Shown here: positions 1 through 5,220 of the stretch, one piece after another | Numbering within the stretch: position 1 is the stretch's first letter | How the letters are laid out: the number at the start of each line of letters is the position of its first letter | Made by a program: the position numbers and the translations under genes | NCBI GenBank assembly: GCA_024280135.1 | Contig: JAJRQS010000082.1 | Span: 1-5,220, forward strand | DNA length: 5,220 bases | Direction: 5' to 3' | Source: Bacteroidota bacterium | GTDB taxonomy: Bacteria; Bacteroidota; Bacteroidia; Chitinophagales; Saprospiraceae | Notes under the pieces: model-generated | Database searches by the model: none | Told to the model about the DNA's origin: nothing | Seen by the model: only the letters and a program-made list of their open reading frames with translations

Positions 1-588
1 ATTATACCCTGCTGTATAGTATTTTTGTTGATCATGAAGATTAAATCCAAATTTTGCTTTCGTTTTGTCTCGAATTGTTTTTAATATATTTGATTCTGGG
101 CTAGCAAGTCTTGCCGCATCTCTATTCAAATCAATATCTAAAGCATTACGCCTAGTAAATCTTTCCGCTCCATCGGGGTTTAACATTGGAATAAAATACA
201 AAGTTAATTCACTTAGAATTTTTTCCCGTAAGGGATTAAAGCCATCATCCATTCGGAAAAACTTAAAAATATCCATCAATGCCATTGTGGCGGTAGGTTC
301 GTCTCCATGCATTTGTGACCACAGCAAAACAGGCGTCTTTCCTGTGCCTATTTTGACCATATAAATAGCTCTATTCTCAACAGAATGTCCAATTACTTCC
401 ACAGTGGCATCTGGTAAATCTTTCATTTTCATAATCAGAGGCACGATGTCTCGGTGCTTAAACCTTCGATGCTTAATCGTATCTTCTCTATAGTCCAAGT
501 ACATCGAGAATAAATCTCCATCTGCTTGCGCAAAAACTCTAGTCATAGAAAACACTAGCAATAGTATAAAGAAGGGGGCCTTTTTCAT
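1..588 (-). CDS. Secreted M14-family zinc carboxypeptidase, N-terminal part (C-terminus beyond window)
   Basis: This reading frame runs from an ATG at 588-586 to the window edge without a stop, giving 196 residues of a longer protein. Residues 1-20 look like a Sec signal peptide: a Lys-Lys start, a hydrophobic stretch (FFILLLVF), then VFA before Gln21, a likely cleavage site, so the enzyme should act in the periplasm or outside the cell. The M14 signature is clear. HGDE at 94-97 supplies zinc ligands His94 and Glu97. NPDGAERFTRRN at 137-148 and DLNRD at 153-157 carry the Arg and Asn-Arg residues that bind the substrate carboxylate in carboxypeptidase A relatives. NLHDQ at 183-187 supplies the third zinc ligand, His185. 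The general-base Glu of the C-terminal part lies outside the window. The family removes C-terminal residues from peptides or acts on cell-wall peptides; the substrate here cannot be told. It is transcribed divergently from comEC and has no evident functional link to it. No Shine-Dalgarno sequence precedes the start, as is usual in Bacteroidota. Family call is strong; specificity is unknown. Confidence 0.93.
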   Translation of the reverse strand, partial: MKKAPFFILLLVFSMTRVFAQADGDLFSMYLDYREDTIKHRRFKHRDIVPLIMKMKDLPDATVEVIGHSVENRAIYMVKIGTGKTPVLLWSQMHGDEPTATMALMDIFKFFRMDDGFNPLREKILSELTLYFIPMLNPDGAERFTRRNALDIDLNRDAARLASPESNILKTIRDKTKAKFGFNLHDQQKYYTAGYN

Positions 589-603
589 GGTTTTTATTTT
601 TCG

Positions 604-642
604 CTAAATTACAAAAAAATTGGGTATTCATCATCAAAGGTA
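604..642 (-). promoter_or_regulatory. Candidate promoter elements for the M14 peptidase gene
   Basis: Read on the minus strand, 642-635 is TACCTTTG, a full match to the Bacteroidota -7 element TAnnTTTG. It would start a transcript with a leader of roughly 40 bases. A second, one-mismatch candidate, TAATTTAG at 611-604, lies closer to the start codon, with the TTTG of the first box 23 bases upstream as a possible -33 element. I saw no convincing -33 TTTG for the first candidate. Such short AT-rich motifs arise often by chance in this DNA, so this is only a positional suggestion. Confidence 0.3.
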
Positions 643-700
643 AAAGGTAAGGATAATAAATAGCTACTCCTTTCCGTCAGCTAAAGCTAACGTAAACGGT

Positions 701-716
701 AATTCGTGCATTCGTG
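701..716 (+). repeat. Intergenic 16-base repeat, copy 1 (AATTCGTGCATTCGTG)
   Basis: This 16-base sequence occurs again as an exact reverse complement at 5120-5135, and 14 of its bases recur at 5161-5174. Internally it is two near-identical 7-8 base units, ATTCGTGC and ATTCGTGA, in tandem. All copies in the window lie outside genes. From memory, similar 'attcgtgcattcgtgg' sequences are scattered between genes in several Bacteroidota genomes, but I could not search for them. The function is unknown. Confidence 0.6.
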
Positions 717-743
717 ATTAAAAATTAAATGAAAAATTATTGT

Positions 744-777
744 TATATTTGATATTAATTAATTATACTATATCTTG
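744..777 (+). promoter_or_regulatory. Candidate promoter for the comEC operon
   Basis: TATATTTG at 744-751 matches the Bacteroidota -7 consensus TAnnTTTG, but has no clear TTTG the expected distance upstream. Alternatively, TTTG at 748-751 could be the -33 box for TATCTTG at 771-777, with a 19-base gap; this second box is one T short of consensus. Either would give a leader of about 15 to 45 bases before the comEC ATG at 801. The surroundings are very AT-rich, so chance matches are likely. Confidence 0.3.
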
Positions 778-800
778 CGGTCGAGAAAACTAAAACCACT

Positions 801-2870
801 ATGTTAAACTGGAAAGCACTCCCCTTTCTCCGGTTACTGATGCCATTGATTTTAGGCATCTTGTTAGGTGACAGCTTACGGCTGAATCTTACTTCTTGGT
901 GGATTTTTGCCCCTTTTCTAATACTCCCTTTTTTGATACGTTATGTTTGGTATCCAATGGCTTATCATCATCGCGTTTTGTATGGTTTGCTTGCTAATAT
1001 TTTTTTTATTTGTTTAGGCTTTATATTAATCACGTTTTATCCTGAGACGCAGCAGGCCAGCCATTATAGTCAACATTACCAAAAAGGAGATACGCTCATT
1101 GGTTTGGTCAGCCAAGTGCCAACTAGGAAAAAACGAAAAAATACTGTCATTGAAATTCTTCGGCTTTCGCAAAAGGATAAACAATTTACCGTAAGTGGCC
1201 AACTCTATGCTTCTTTTCCTGACACAGCACAGATAGCTTATGGACAGATTGTAACAGTACGGGTTGTTCCACAAAAAATCAAAGGAGCCCGCAATCCGTA
1301 TGCGTTCAGTTTTAAAAAATATCAATACTACCAAAACATCCATTTTCAATCTTTTATTAAGCCAAATGCTTATCAAATAATTGCCGTAAAGCAAGGTAAT
1401 CCGCTGCTTCATATTGCATACGGATTACGTACTAGGTGTCAAGGCGTTTTACAACGAATCATGGGAAACTCTCGTGATTATGGTATTGCATCCGCCCTCG
1501 TCTTAGGCGTAAAAGACCAACTGTCTGACGACACCAAAGAAGCGTTTGCTAGTACTGGTTCTATGCATGTATTGGCAGTCTCTGGGTTACATGTGGGTAT
1601 TATCAGCATTGGGCTTCGATGGTTAATGATCAAACTATTAGGTCGTCGAAAATCTAGGAGATGGTATCGCATTACTGCTCAATTACTAGGTGTGTGGTTT
1701 TTTGTATTACTGACTGGTGCCAGTGCTTCCGTCTTGAGGGCCGGAGTGATGTTTTCTATTTTAGAAATAGGTCTAGCACTAGATAGGCGTACGAGTATTT
1801 TTAATAGTATAGCCGCCTCAGCATATCTTTTATTGACTTGGAATCCATTCTTATTATTTCAGGTCGGTTTCCAATTGTCTTATTTGGCATTAACGGGAAT
1901 CGTTTATTTTCAACCTTACATCTATAAACTTTTGGTCTTCAAATCTAATATTCTCAATTTTATTTGGAGATTAACAAGTGTTTCTATTGCTGCGCAAATT
2001 TCAACTTTTCCGATTAGTATTTACTATTTTCATCAATTTCCCTTGTCCTTTTTTCTATCAGGTTTAGTGGTTGTGCCTGCTGCAACCTTACTACTTCCGT
2101 TTTCTATTTTTGTATTTTTAGTAGATTTCATCAGTCATGGAGTTGCGGATTTTTTAGGAACGGGCTTGGCCTTTGTTTATCAAATAAATTCAGCTTTAAT
2201 TTTTGGGTTAAGCTCTTTTCAGTGGCTAAGACTTGAGAATCTGTATTATACTGTATGGACGGTCTTATTAACCTTTGGATTAGTTTTTATCCTAGGTCTT
2301 TGGCTTAAAAGCAGACGTAAACAATTGATTTTCTATGCATTAGGAATTATTACATTGCTTTCTTTAGAACGAAACATGCTCACTTACAAAGCGGAGAATC
2401 GTTACGAACTTGCTTTCTTTAGCGTTCCTAAAATGGATGTATTTGGACTCATTTCTGCTCGAAAATTATACCGCTATCAATCGGACACCATTGCTCCCAA
2501 AAAGTGGTTTTATACAAGTAGTGCCTTAAAAATAAGAAAGGGAATAAAAACGGATACTGCTCTTTTGGAAAAAGAAAATTTTGTTTTTGAAAGTGTATTA
2601 AAATCTAACAATATCTGGAATTTTCAAGGGTCAATAATCGAGCTAATACCGTCGATTTCCAATAGTCCTTCTCTACTTAAACCCAATATCACTTTTATTC
2701 AAAAGAGCATAGACCCGGAAAGGTTAAGTCAAATTAAAGCAGATACCATCATTCTTGGGATTAATATATCCGCTAAGGAGGCACATGAGATTAAGCAATA
2801 CTTTTTGTCGGAAGACCGGTATATCCGCCATTTAAAAGATGGTGGCTTTATTCTAAATCTAAACCACTAG
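801..2870 (+). CDS. comEC: ComEC/Rec2 family DNA uptake channel, without recognisable metallo-beta-lactamase motif
   Basis: ComEC is the inner-membrane channel that passes single-stranded DNA into the cytoplasm during natural transformation. This 689-residue protein begins with hydrophobic segments near 8-24, 33-50 and 58-79. A soluble DUF4131-type region (about 85-200) follows, ending in the characteristic NPYAFSFKKY at 165-174. The Competence domain (about 225-510) has LALGV-like ALVLGVKDQLSD at 232-243, HVLAVSGLHVG at 256-266, TGASASVLRAGVM at 305-317 and QVGFQLSYLA at 354-363, all typical of the family, among many membrane helices. The C-terminal part (about 530-689) is soluble-looking but has no HxHxDH metal-binding motif, so the nuclease domain seen in many Firmicutes and Proteobacteria homologues is absent or degenerate; this form and length are common in Bacteroidota. 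The ATG at 801 is chosen because the N-terminus reads as a typical family start just before the first helix. The next gene follows two bases after the stop, so the two are probably co-transcribed. The gene appears intact. Family call is very strong; active transformation is inferred. Confidence 0.95.
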   Translation: MLNWKALPFLRLLMPLILGILLGDSLRLNLTSWWIFAPFLILPFLIRYVWYPMAYHHRVLYGLLANIFFICLGFILITFYPETQQASHYSQHYQKGDTLIGLVSQVPTRKKRKNTVIEILRLSQKDKQFTVSGQLYASFPDTAQIAYGQIVTVRVVPQKIKGARNPYAFSFKKYQYYQNIHFQSFIKPNAYQIIAVKQGNPLLHIAYGLRTRCQGVLQRIMGNSRDYGIASALVLGVKDQLSDDTKEAFASTGSMHVLAVSGLHVGIISIGLRWLMIKLLGRRKSRRWYRITAQLLGVWFFVLLTGASASVLRAGVMFSILEIGLALDRRTSIFNSIAASAYLLLTWNPFLLFQVGFQLSYLALTGIVYFQPYIYKLLVFKSNILNFIWRLTSVSIAAQISTFPISIYYFHQFPLSFFLSGLVVVPAATLLLPFSIFVFLVDFISHGVADFLGTGLAFVYQINSALIFGLSSFQWLRLENLYYTVWTVLLTFGLVFILGLWLKSRRKQLIFYALGIITLLSLERNMLTYKAENRYELAFFSVPKMDVFGLISARKLYRYQSDTIAPKKWFYTSSALKIRKGIKTDTALLEKENFVFESVLKSNNIWNFQGSIIELIPSISNSPSLLKPNITFIQKSIDPERLSQIKADTIILGINISAKEAHEIKQYFLSEDRYIRHLKDGGFILNLNH

Positions 2871-2872
2871 CT

Positions 2873-4030
2873 ATGAAATATTTACTTTTTATTTACAGCA
2901 AAAAAGAACGTTGGGGTATTCTTAGTTTAGTCCTATTAAATTTAGTTTTGGTACTCATTTCGTTCAGTTTTAAGCGACCATCATATGAATTTACGGAAGC
3001 GAGTATTATTGCTTTTCAAATTCCAAATTCAACAATACTACAAGATAGTTTTCCCCTTAAAACCCAAATTGACTCCTTATTCTCATTCAACCCAAACAAT
3101 GCTTCAGAAGAAGTTTTTATTGCCCTTGGCTTTTCCGAAAGGGTCACAAAGAATATACTGAACTACCGAAGTAAAGGGGGGCAATTTTACACTACTCAAT
3201 CCCTCAAAAAAATCTATGGTATGGATAGTTTATTCTTTGAGAAGATAAAAGACTATTGCCAAATTCCTAAGGACAAATCATTTTCTAAAAAACCTTTTAC
3301 TAAGCGATTTGTGCAAGCTAAGATACAATCAAAGCGATTTGCGTTCGATCCCAACACGGCGAGTAAAACCGACTTATTATCACTTGGTTTTCCAAAGAAA
3401 TCTGCCAATGCCTTATTGAATTATCGGTCAAAAGGCGGTCGAATATATAAGCCCGATGCGCTCAAAAAAATATATGGCGTTTCGGCTTCATTTTATGAAT
3501 CTATTGAGTCTCTAATAGACATAAATAGTACGCAACTTGCTGGTAATCAACCTAAAAAACCGCAGAAACCCAGATCAACATTCACTTCTAAATCTGGTAA
3601 AATTAGACCACAAGATAAAAAATTAGAAATCAATTCAGCCACTCAAGAAGAATGGGAAAGCCTTCCTGCCATCGGCCCATTTCATGCAAAAAACATAGTC
3701 AAACTCAGACAAAAGCTAGGTGGCTTCTACAACATCAAACAGATAAAAGAGAGTTATCGTTTAACAGATTCAACCTTTCAAGTTATTGAACAATACTTAA
3801 TTATAGATAAAAGAAAGATACAAAAACTTGATTTGCAACGATCCCGTTTTAAAGAAATCAATCGTCACCCCTATATCACTTATGAACATACAAAACTGCT
3901 CATGAAGGCTCAGCGAGAAGAGTCCCTATACTCTTTGGAAGATTTAAAAAAGACTGGAATTTTCAATGAAGAAGAATTGGAAAAACTGATTCCCTACTTG
4001 ATTTTTCCTGAGGCTGACTACGAGGATTAG
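2873..4030 (+). CDS. Membrane-anchored protein with four helix-hairpin-helix repeats, ComEA-related
   Basis: This 385-residue protein starts two bases after the comEC stop. One hydrophobic segment at about 14-33 follows a Lys/Arg-rich N-terminus, suggesting an anchored protein with the bulk outside the cytoplasm, although Lys34-Arg35 weaken the topology call. Four tandem HhH repeats of about 60 residues lie at roughly 72-130, 157-216, 251-312 and 316-378. Repeats 1 and 2 share LNYRSKGG (96-103, 182-189) and LKKIYG (111-116, 197-202). Repeat 3 is closest to canonical ComEA: LEINSAT at 251-257, LPAIGP at 264-269, LRQKLGGF at 278-285. Repeat 4 is degenerate, with NRHPYI at 330-335 and LEDLKKTG at 355-362. 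A basic Pro/Lys linker (about 225-250) separates repeats 2 and 3. HhH motifs bind the DNA backbone without sequence specificity; ComEA uses one such domain to hold incoming DNA near ComEC. Coupling to comEC makes a DNA-receptor role likely, but the length and repeat number differ from ordinary ComEA, so no symbol is assigned. A structural or protein-binding HhH scaffold is the alternative. Confidence 0.88.
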   Translation: MKYLLFIYSKKERWGILSLVLLNLVLVLISFSFKRPSYEFTEASIIAFQIPNSTILQDSFPLKTQIDSLFSFNPNNASEEVFIALGFSERVTKNILNYRSKGGQFYTTQSLKKIYGMDSLFFEKIKDYCQIPKDKSFSKKPFTKRFVQAKIQSKRFAFDPNTASKTDLLSLGFPKKSANALLNYRSKGGRIYKPDALKKIYGVSASFYESIESLIDINSTQLAGNQPKKPQKPRSTFTSKSGKIRPQDKKLEINSATQEEWESLPAIGPFHAKNIVKLRQKLGGFYNIKQIKESYRLTDSTFQVIEQYLIIDKRKIQKLDLQRSRFKEINRHPYITYEHTKLLMKAQREESLYSLEDLKKTGIFNEEELEKLIPYLIFPEADYED

Positions 4031-4064
4031 CGGCCTTTAAGCTGAGTGGATTAAGCCTGATGCT

Positions 4065-5078
4065 TCATAAAAAGATTACTTCTGAGGCCCCATGTCCATA
4101 TTTTGAGTGATACTCATTCTTTACAGAAAGAATATGCGGGTGATACTTAAGTCTTTTATGAATAGCATTTCTCAAATAGCCCTTCCCTACCCCGTGTATT
4201 AAAAATACAGAGTCCATACCAATTTCAAAAGCCTCGTTGACAAATTGTTCCATGGCTCGTAGCTGAATTTGAATTATTTGCGAAGGTCCTAATTGGGTAT
4301 GATTTTGCGCAAGCTGCTCAATATGGAGATCTATTTCTTTTGGAAAATTAGCTAGTTTCATTGGGTCATACAAGCCCGAAACCGTTTTCTTTGGAGGTTC
4401 AACCTTTGGTCTATAGGATACAAAATCCTTGGTATAGTCCTTTAAAGATCCTTCTACTTTTTTGGGGCTTGCACCTTTCTGCCAAATGTGTATCCCTATT
4501 GCCGGAAAATCCAAAAGCGGAATCATCATTTTAGATTTTAGTAGGGTTTTATCCTTTAATTTTAAAGCGCCTTTTTTAAAATCCTCGACACCCGAAGTTG
4601 TTATTCTTTGAAAGACATATTCCACGCTTGGTTTGTCTCCAAACTCTAACGGCGTAAATTCATCCACTTTTAAAGGTGAAAAAGCTTTTACCCTTTCGGA
4701 AATCGTCATTTCTTTAACTCCATCAAAAAGCACATCTATCTCTGCATATAAATCAAAGGCTGTAGCATTCACTAAAATCAGTTCGTATTTTGCGGGAACG
4801 CCTGCTTCAGAAACGTTGGTGGGAACTAAAACAAAAAGTAGAGCTTCATCTTTTACTTTTTCGGAAACGAAAGGAACAAAGTCATCCGAAGTAGAAAATG
4901 TTTTCGAACGGCTCATCCATTCATCATAGAGTTGAATATTTTCTTTAAAAACAGGTATTTCGGAGGCATCGTCTTCTAATTCAACGATGACCATATCGTG
5001 CTCTTCTGGGCGTATAATTTTGGCTATGACTCCCGTATGAATGAGCACCACTCTCTGTCCAATTTCAAAATTCTTCAT
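4065..5078 (-). CDS. Smr-domain protein with N-terminal DUF2027-type region
   Basis: This 337-residue protein is cytoplasmic, with no signal peptide or membrane helix. Residues 1-52 (from FEIGQRVVLIHTGVIAKI) look like a small beta-barrel of the KOW/Tudor kind. Residues about 75-200 form a beta-rich region typical of DUF2027 proteins, and a Lys/Pro-rich linker follows at about 215-235. The C-terminal Smr domain spans about 247-337: IDLH at 249-252, HGVGKG at 295-300, and YGHGASEV at 327-334 before the final hydrophobic strand. Smr domains occur at the end of MutS2 and in stand-alone proteins, and several nick DNA or cleave RNA, so a nucleic-acid role is likely. There is no MutS ATPase here, so it should not be called MutS2. 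The usual DLHG appears as DLHI. The ATG at 5078-5076 is preferred because the N-terminal fold begins at once and a promoter element sits just upstream. The gene converges on the comEC operon with only 34 bases between stops. The architecture is common in Bacteroidota; the true substrate is unknown. Confidence 0.9.
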   Translation of the reverse strand: MKNFEIGQRVVLIHTGVIAKIIRPEEHDMVIVELEDDASEIPVFKENIQLYDEWMSRSKTFSTSDDFVPFVSEKVKDEALLFVLVPTNVSEAGVPAKYELILVNATAFDLYAEIDVLFDGVKEMTISERVKAFSPLKVDEFTPLEFGDKPSVEYVFQRITTSGVEDFKKGALKLKDKTLLKSKMMIPLLDFPAIGIHIWQKGASPKKVEGSLKDYTKDFVSYRPKVEPPKKTVSGLYDPMKLANFPKEIDLHIEQLAQNHTQLGPSQIIQIQLRAMEQFVNEAFEIGMDSVFLIHGVGKGYLRNAIHKRLKYHPHILSVKNEYHSKYGHGASEVIFL

Positions 5079-5082
5079 ATTG

Positions 5083-5090
5083 CAAAGATA
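5083..5090 (-). promoter_or_regulatory. Candidate -7 promoter element immediately before the Smr gene
   Basis: On the minus strand 5090-5083 reads TATCTTTG, a full match to the Bacteroidota -7 consensus TAnnTTTG, and only four bases separate it from the ATG at 5078. A transcript started at the usual distance would begin at or within a few bases of the start codon, that is, leaderless or nearly so. No clear TTTG is present about 19 bases upstream. The position and full match make this the best promoter candidate in the window. Confidence 0.45.
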
Positions 5091-5119
5091 AGAAAGATTG
5101 CAGACTAGATAAGTTATGC

Positions 5120-5135
5120 CACGAATGCACGAATT
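5120..5135 (-). repeat. Intergenic 16-base repeat, copy 2 (inverted relative to copy 1)
   Basis: CACGAATGCACGAATT is the exact reverse complement of 701-716. It begins 42 bases upstream of the Smr gene start. With copy 1 it brackets the block holding comEC, the HhH gene and the Smr gene, about 4.4 kb apart. It also forms a direct repeat with 5161-5176, extended to CGAATGCACGAATTAA (5122-5137). Confidence 0.6.
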
Positions 5136-5160
5136 AAAGCCCCACTAGATGGGTTTTCAG

Positions 5161-5176
5161 CGAATGCACGAATTAA
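5161..5176 (-). repeat. Intergenic 16-base repeat, copy 3
   Basis: CGAATGCACGAATTAA repeats 5122-5137 exactly, with a 39-base period, and is in the same orientation as copy 2. It is followed by CCGCAGATTTAACGGA (5179-5194), which resembles another short intergenic sequence I associate with Bacteroidota genomes; that association is from memory only. Two copies at this spacing are too few and too short to be a CRISPR array. Confidence 0.5.
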
Positions 5177-5220
5177 TACCGCAGATTTAACGGACTATTG
5201 TGGATGAGGTAGATGGAGTA

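Noticed and set aside
65..364. Open frame of 99 codons on the plus strand
   Set aside because: It lies wholly antisense to the M14 peptidase, whose zinc and substrate motifs are intact, and its translation shows no recognisable domain.
1026..1412. Open frame of 128 codons on the minus strand
   Set aside because: It is antisense within comEC, over the conserved DUF4131 region, and has no family features.
1478..1672. Open frame of 64 codons on the minus strand
   Set aside because: It is antisense to the most conserved part of the ComEC competence domain; a shadow frame.
801..4030. A new defence or mobile system built around comEC and the HhH gene
   Set aside because: Both genes fit natural-transformation families; no integrase, transposase, target-site duplication or composition shift was seen.
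4031..4064. Possible bidirectional terminator between the HhH and Smr genes
   Set aside because: GGC...TTAA and TTAAGCC could pair imperfectly (4032-4040 with 4051-4057), but the stem needs bulges and no T-run follows, so it is not a supported terminator.
4633..4929. Open frame of 98 codons on the plus strand
   Set aside because: It is antisense to the Smr protein gene, and its Ser/Thr/Lys-rich translation is typical of a shadow frame.
5120..5176. CRISPR-like direct repeats
   Set aside because: Only two 16-base copies with a 23-base spacer, a related inverted copy elsewhere, and no cas genes.

Overview
The window looks like chromosomal DNA from a low-GC member of the Bacteroidota. A Cytophagales-like marine or soil bacterium is plausible, but that level is inference. 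Four signs support the phylum. Promoter-like TAnnTTTG elements precede genes, and no Shine-Dalgarno sequences are seen before the starts. The ComEC lacks a recognisable C-terminal metallo-beta-lactamase motif. A protein of the DUF2027-plus-Smr type, mostly seen in this phylum, is present. Short 'ATTCGTGCATTCGTG' repeats lie in the intergenic DNA.

Layout from left to right: (1) 1-588, minus strand: the N-terminal 196 residues of a secreted M14 zinc carboxypeptidase, cut by the window edge. (2) 589-800: a divergent intergenic region with candidate promoters, a small palindrome and one copy of the repeat. (3) 801-2870, plus strand: ComEC/Rec2, the inner-membrane DNA uptake channel. (4) 2873-4030, plus strand, two bases after comEC: a membrane-anchored protein with four tandem helix-hairpin-helix repeats, related to ComEA. 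(5) 4031-4064: a 34-base convergent gap. (6) 4065-5078, minus strand: an Smr-domain protein with an N-terminal DUF2027-type region and a promoter element almost on top of its start codon. (7) 5079-5220: intergenic DNA with two direct copies of the repeat, in inverted orientation relative to the copy in region 2.

The functional core is the comEC/HhH pair, which very probably forms one transcript. ComEC would carry single-stranded DNA across the inner membrane, and the HhH protein is a good candidate for a tethered DNA-binding partner. The Smr protein is a possible DNA- or RNA-acting factor, but it is transcribed towards the pair and is not in the same operon. I saw no mobile element, CRISPR array, tRNA or rRNA. 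I see no clearly new system; the most unusual points are the four-repeat HhH protein coupled to a ComEC with no visible nuclease motif, and the intergenic repeats.
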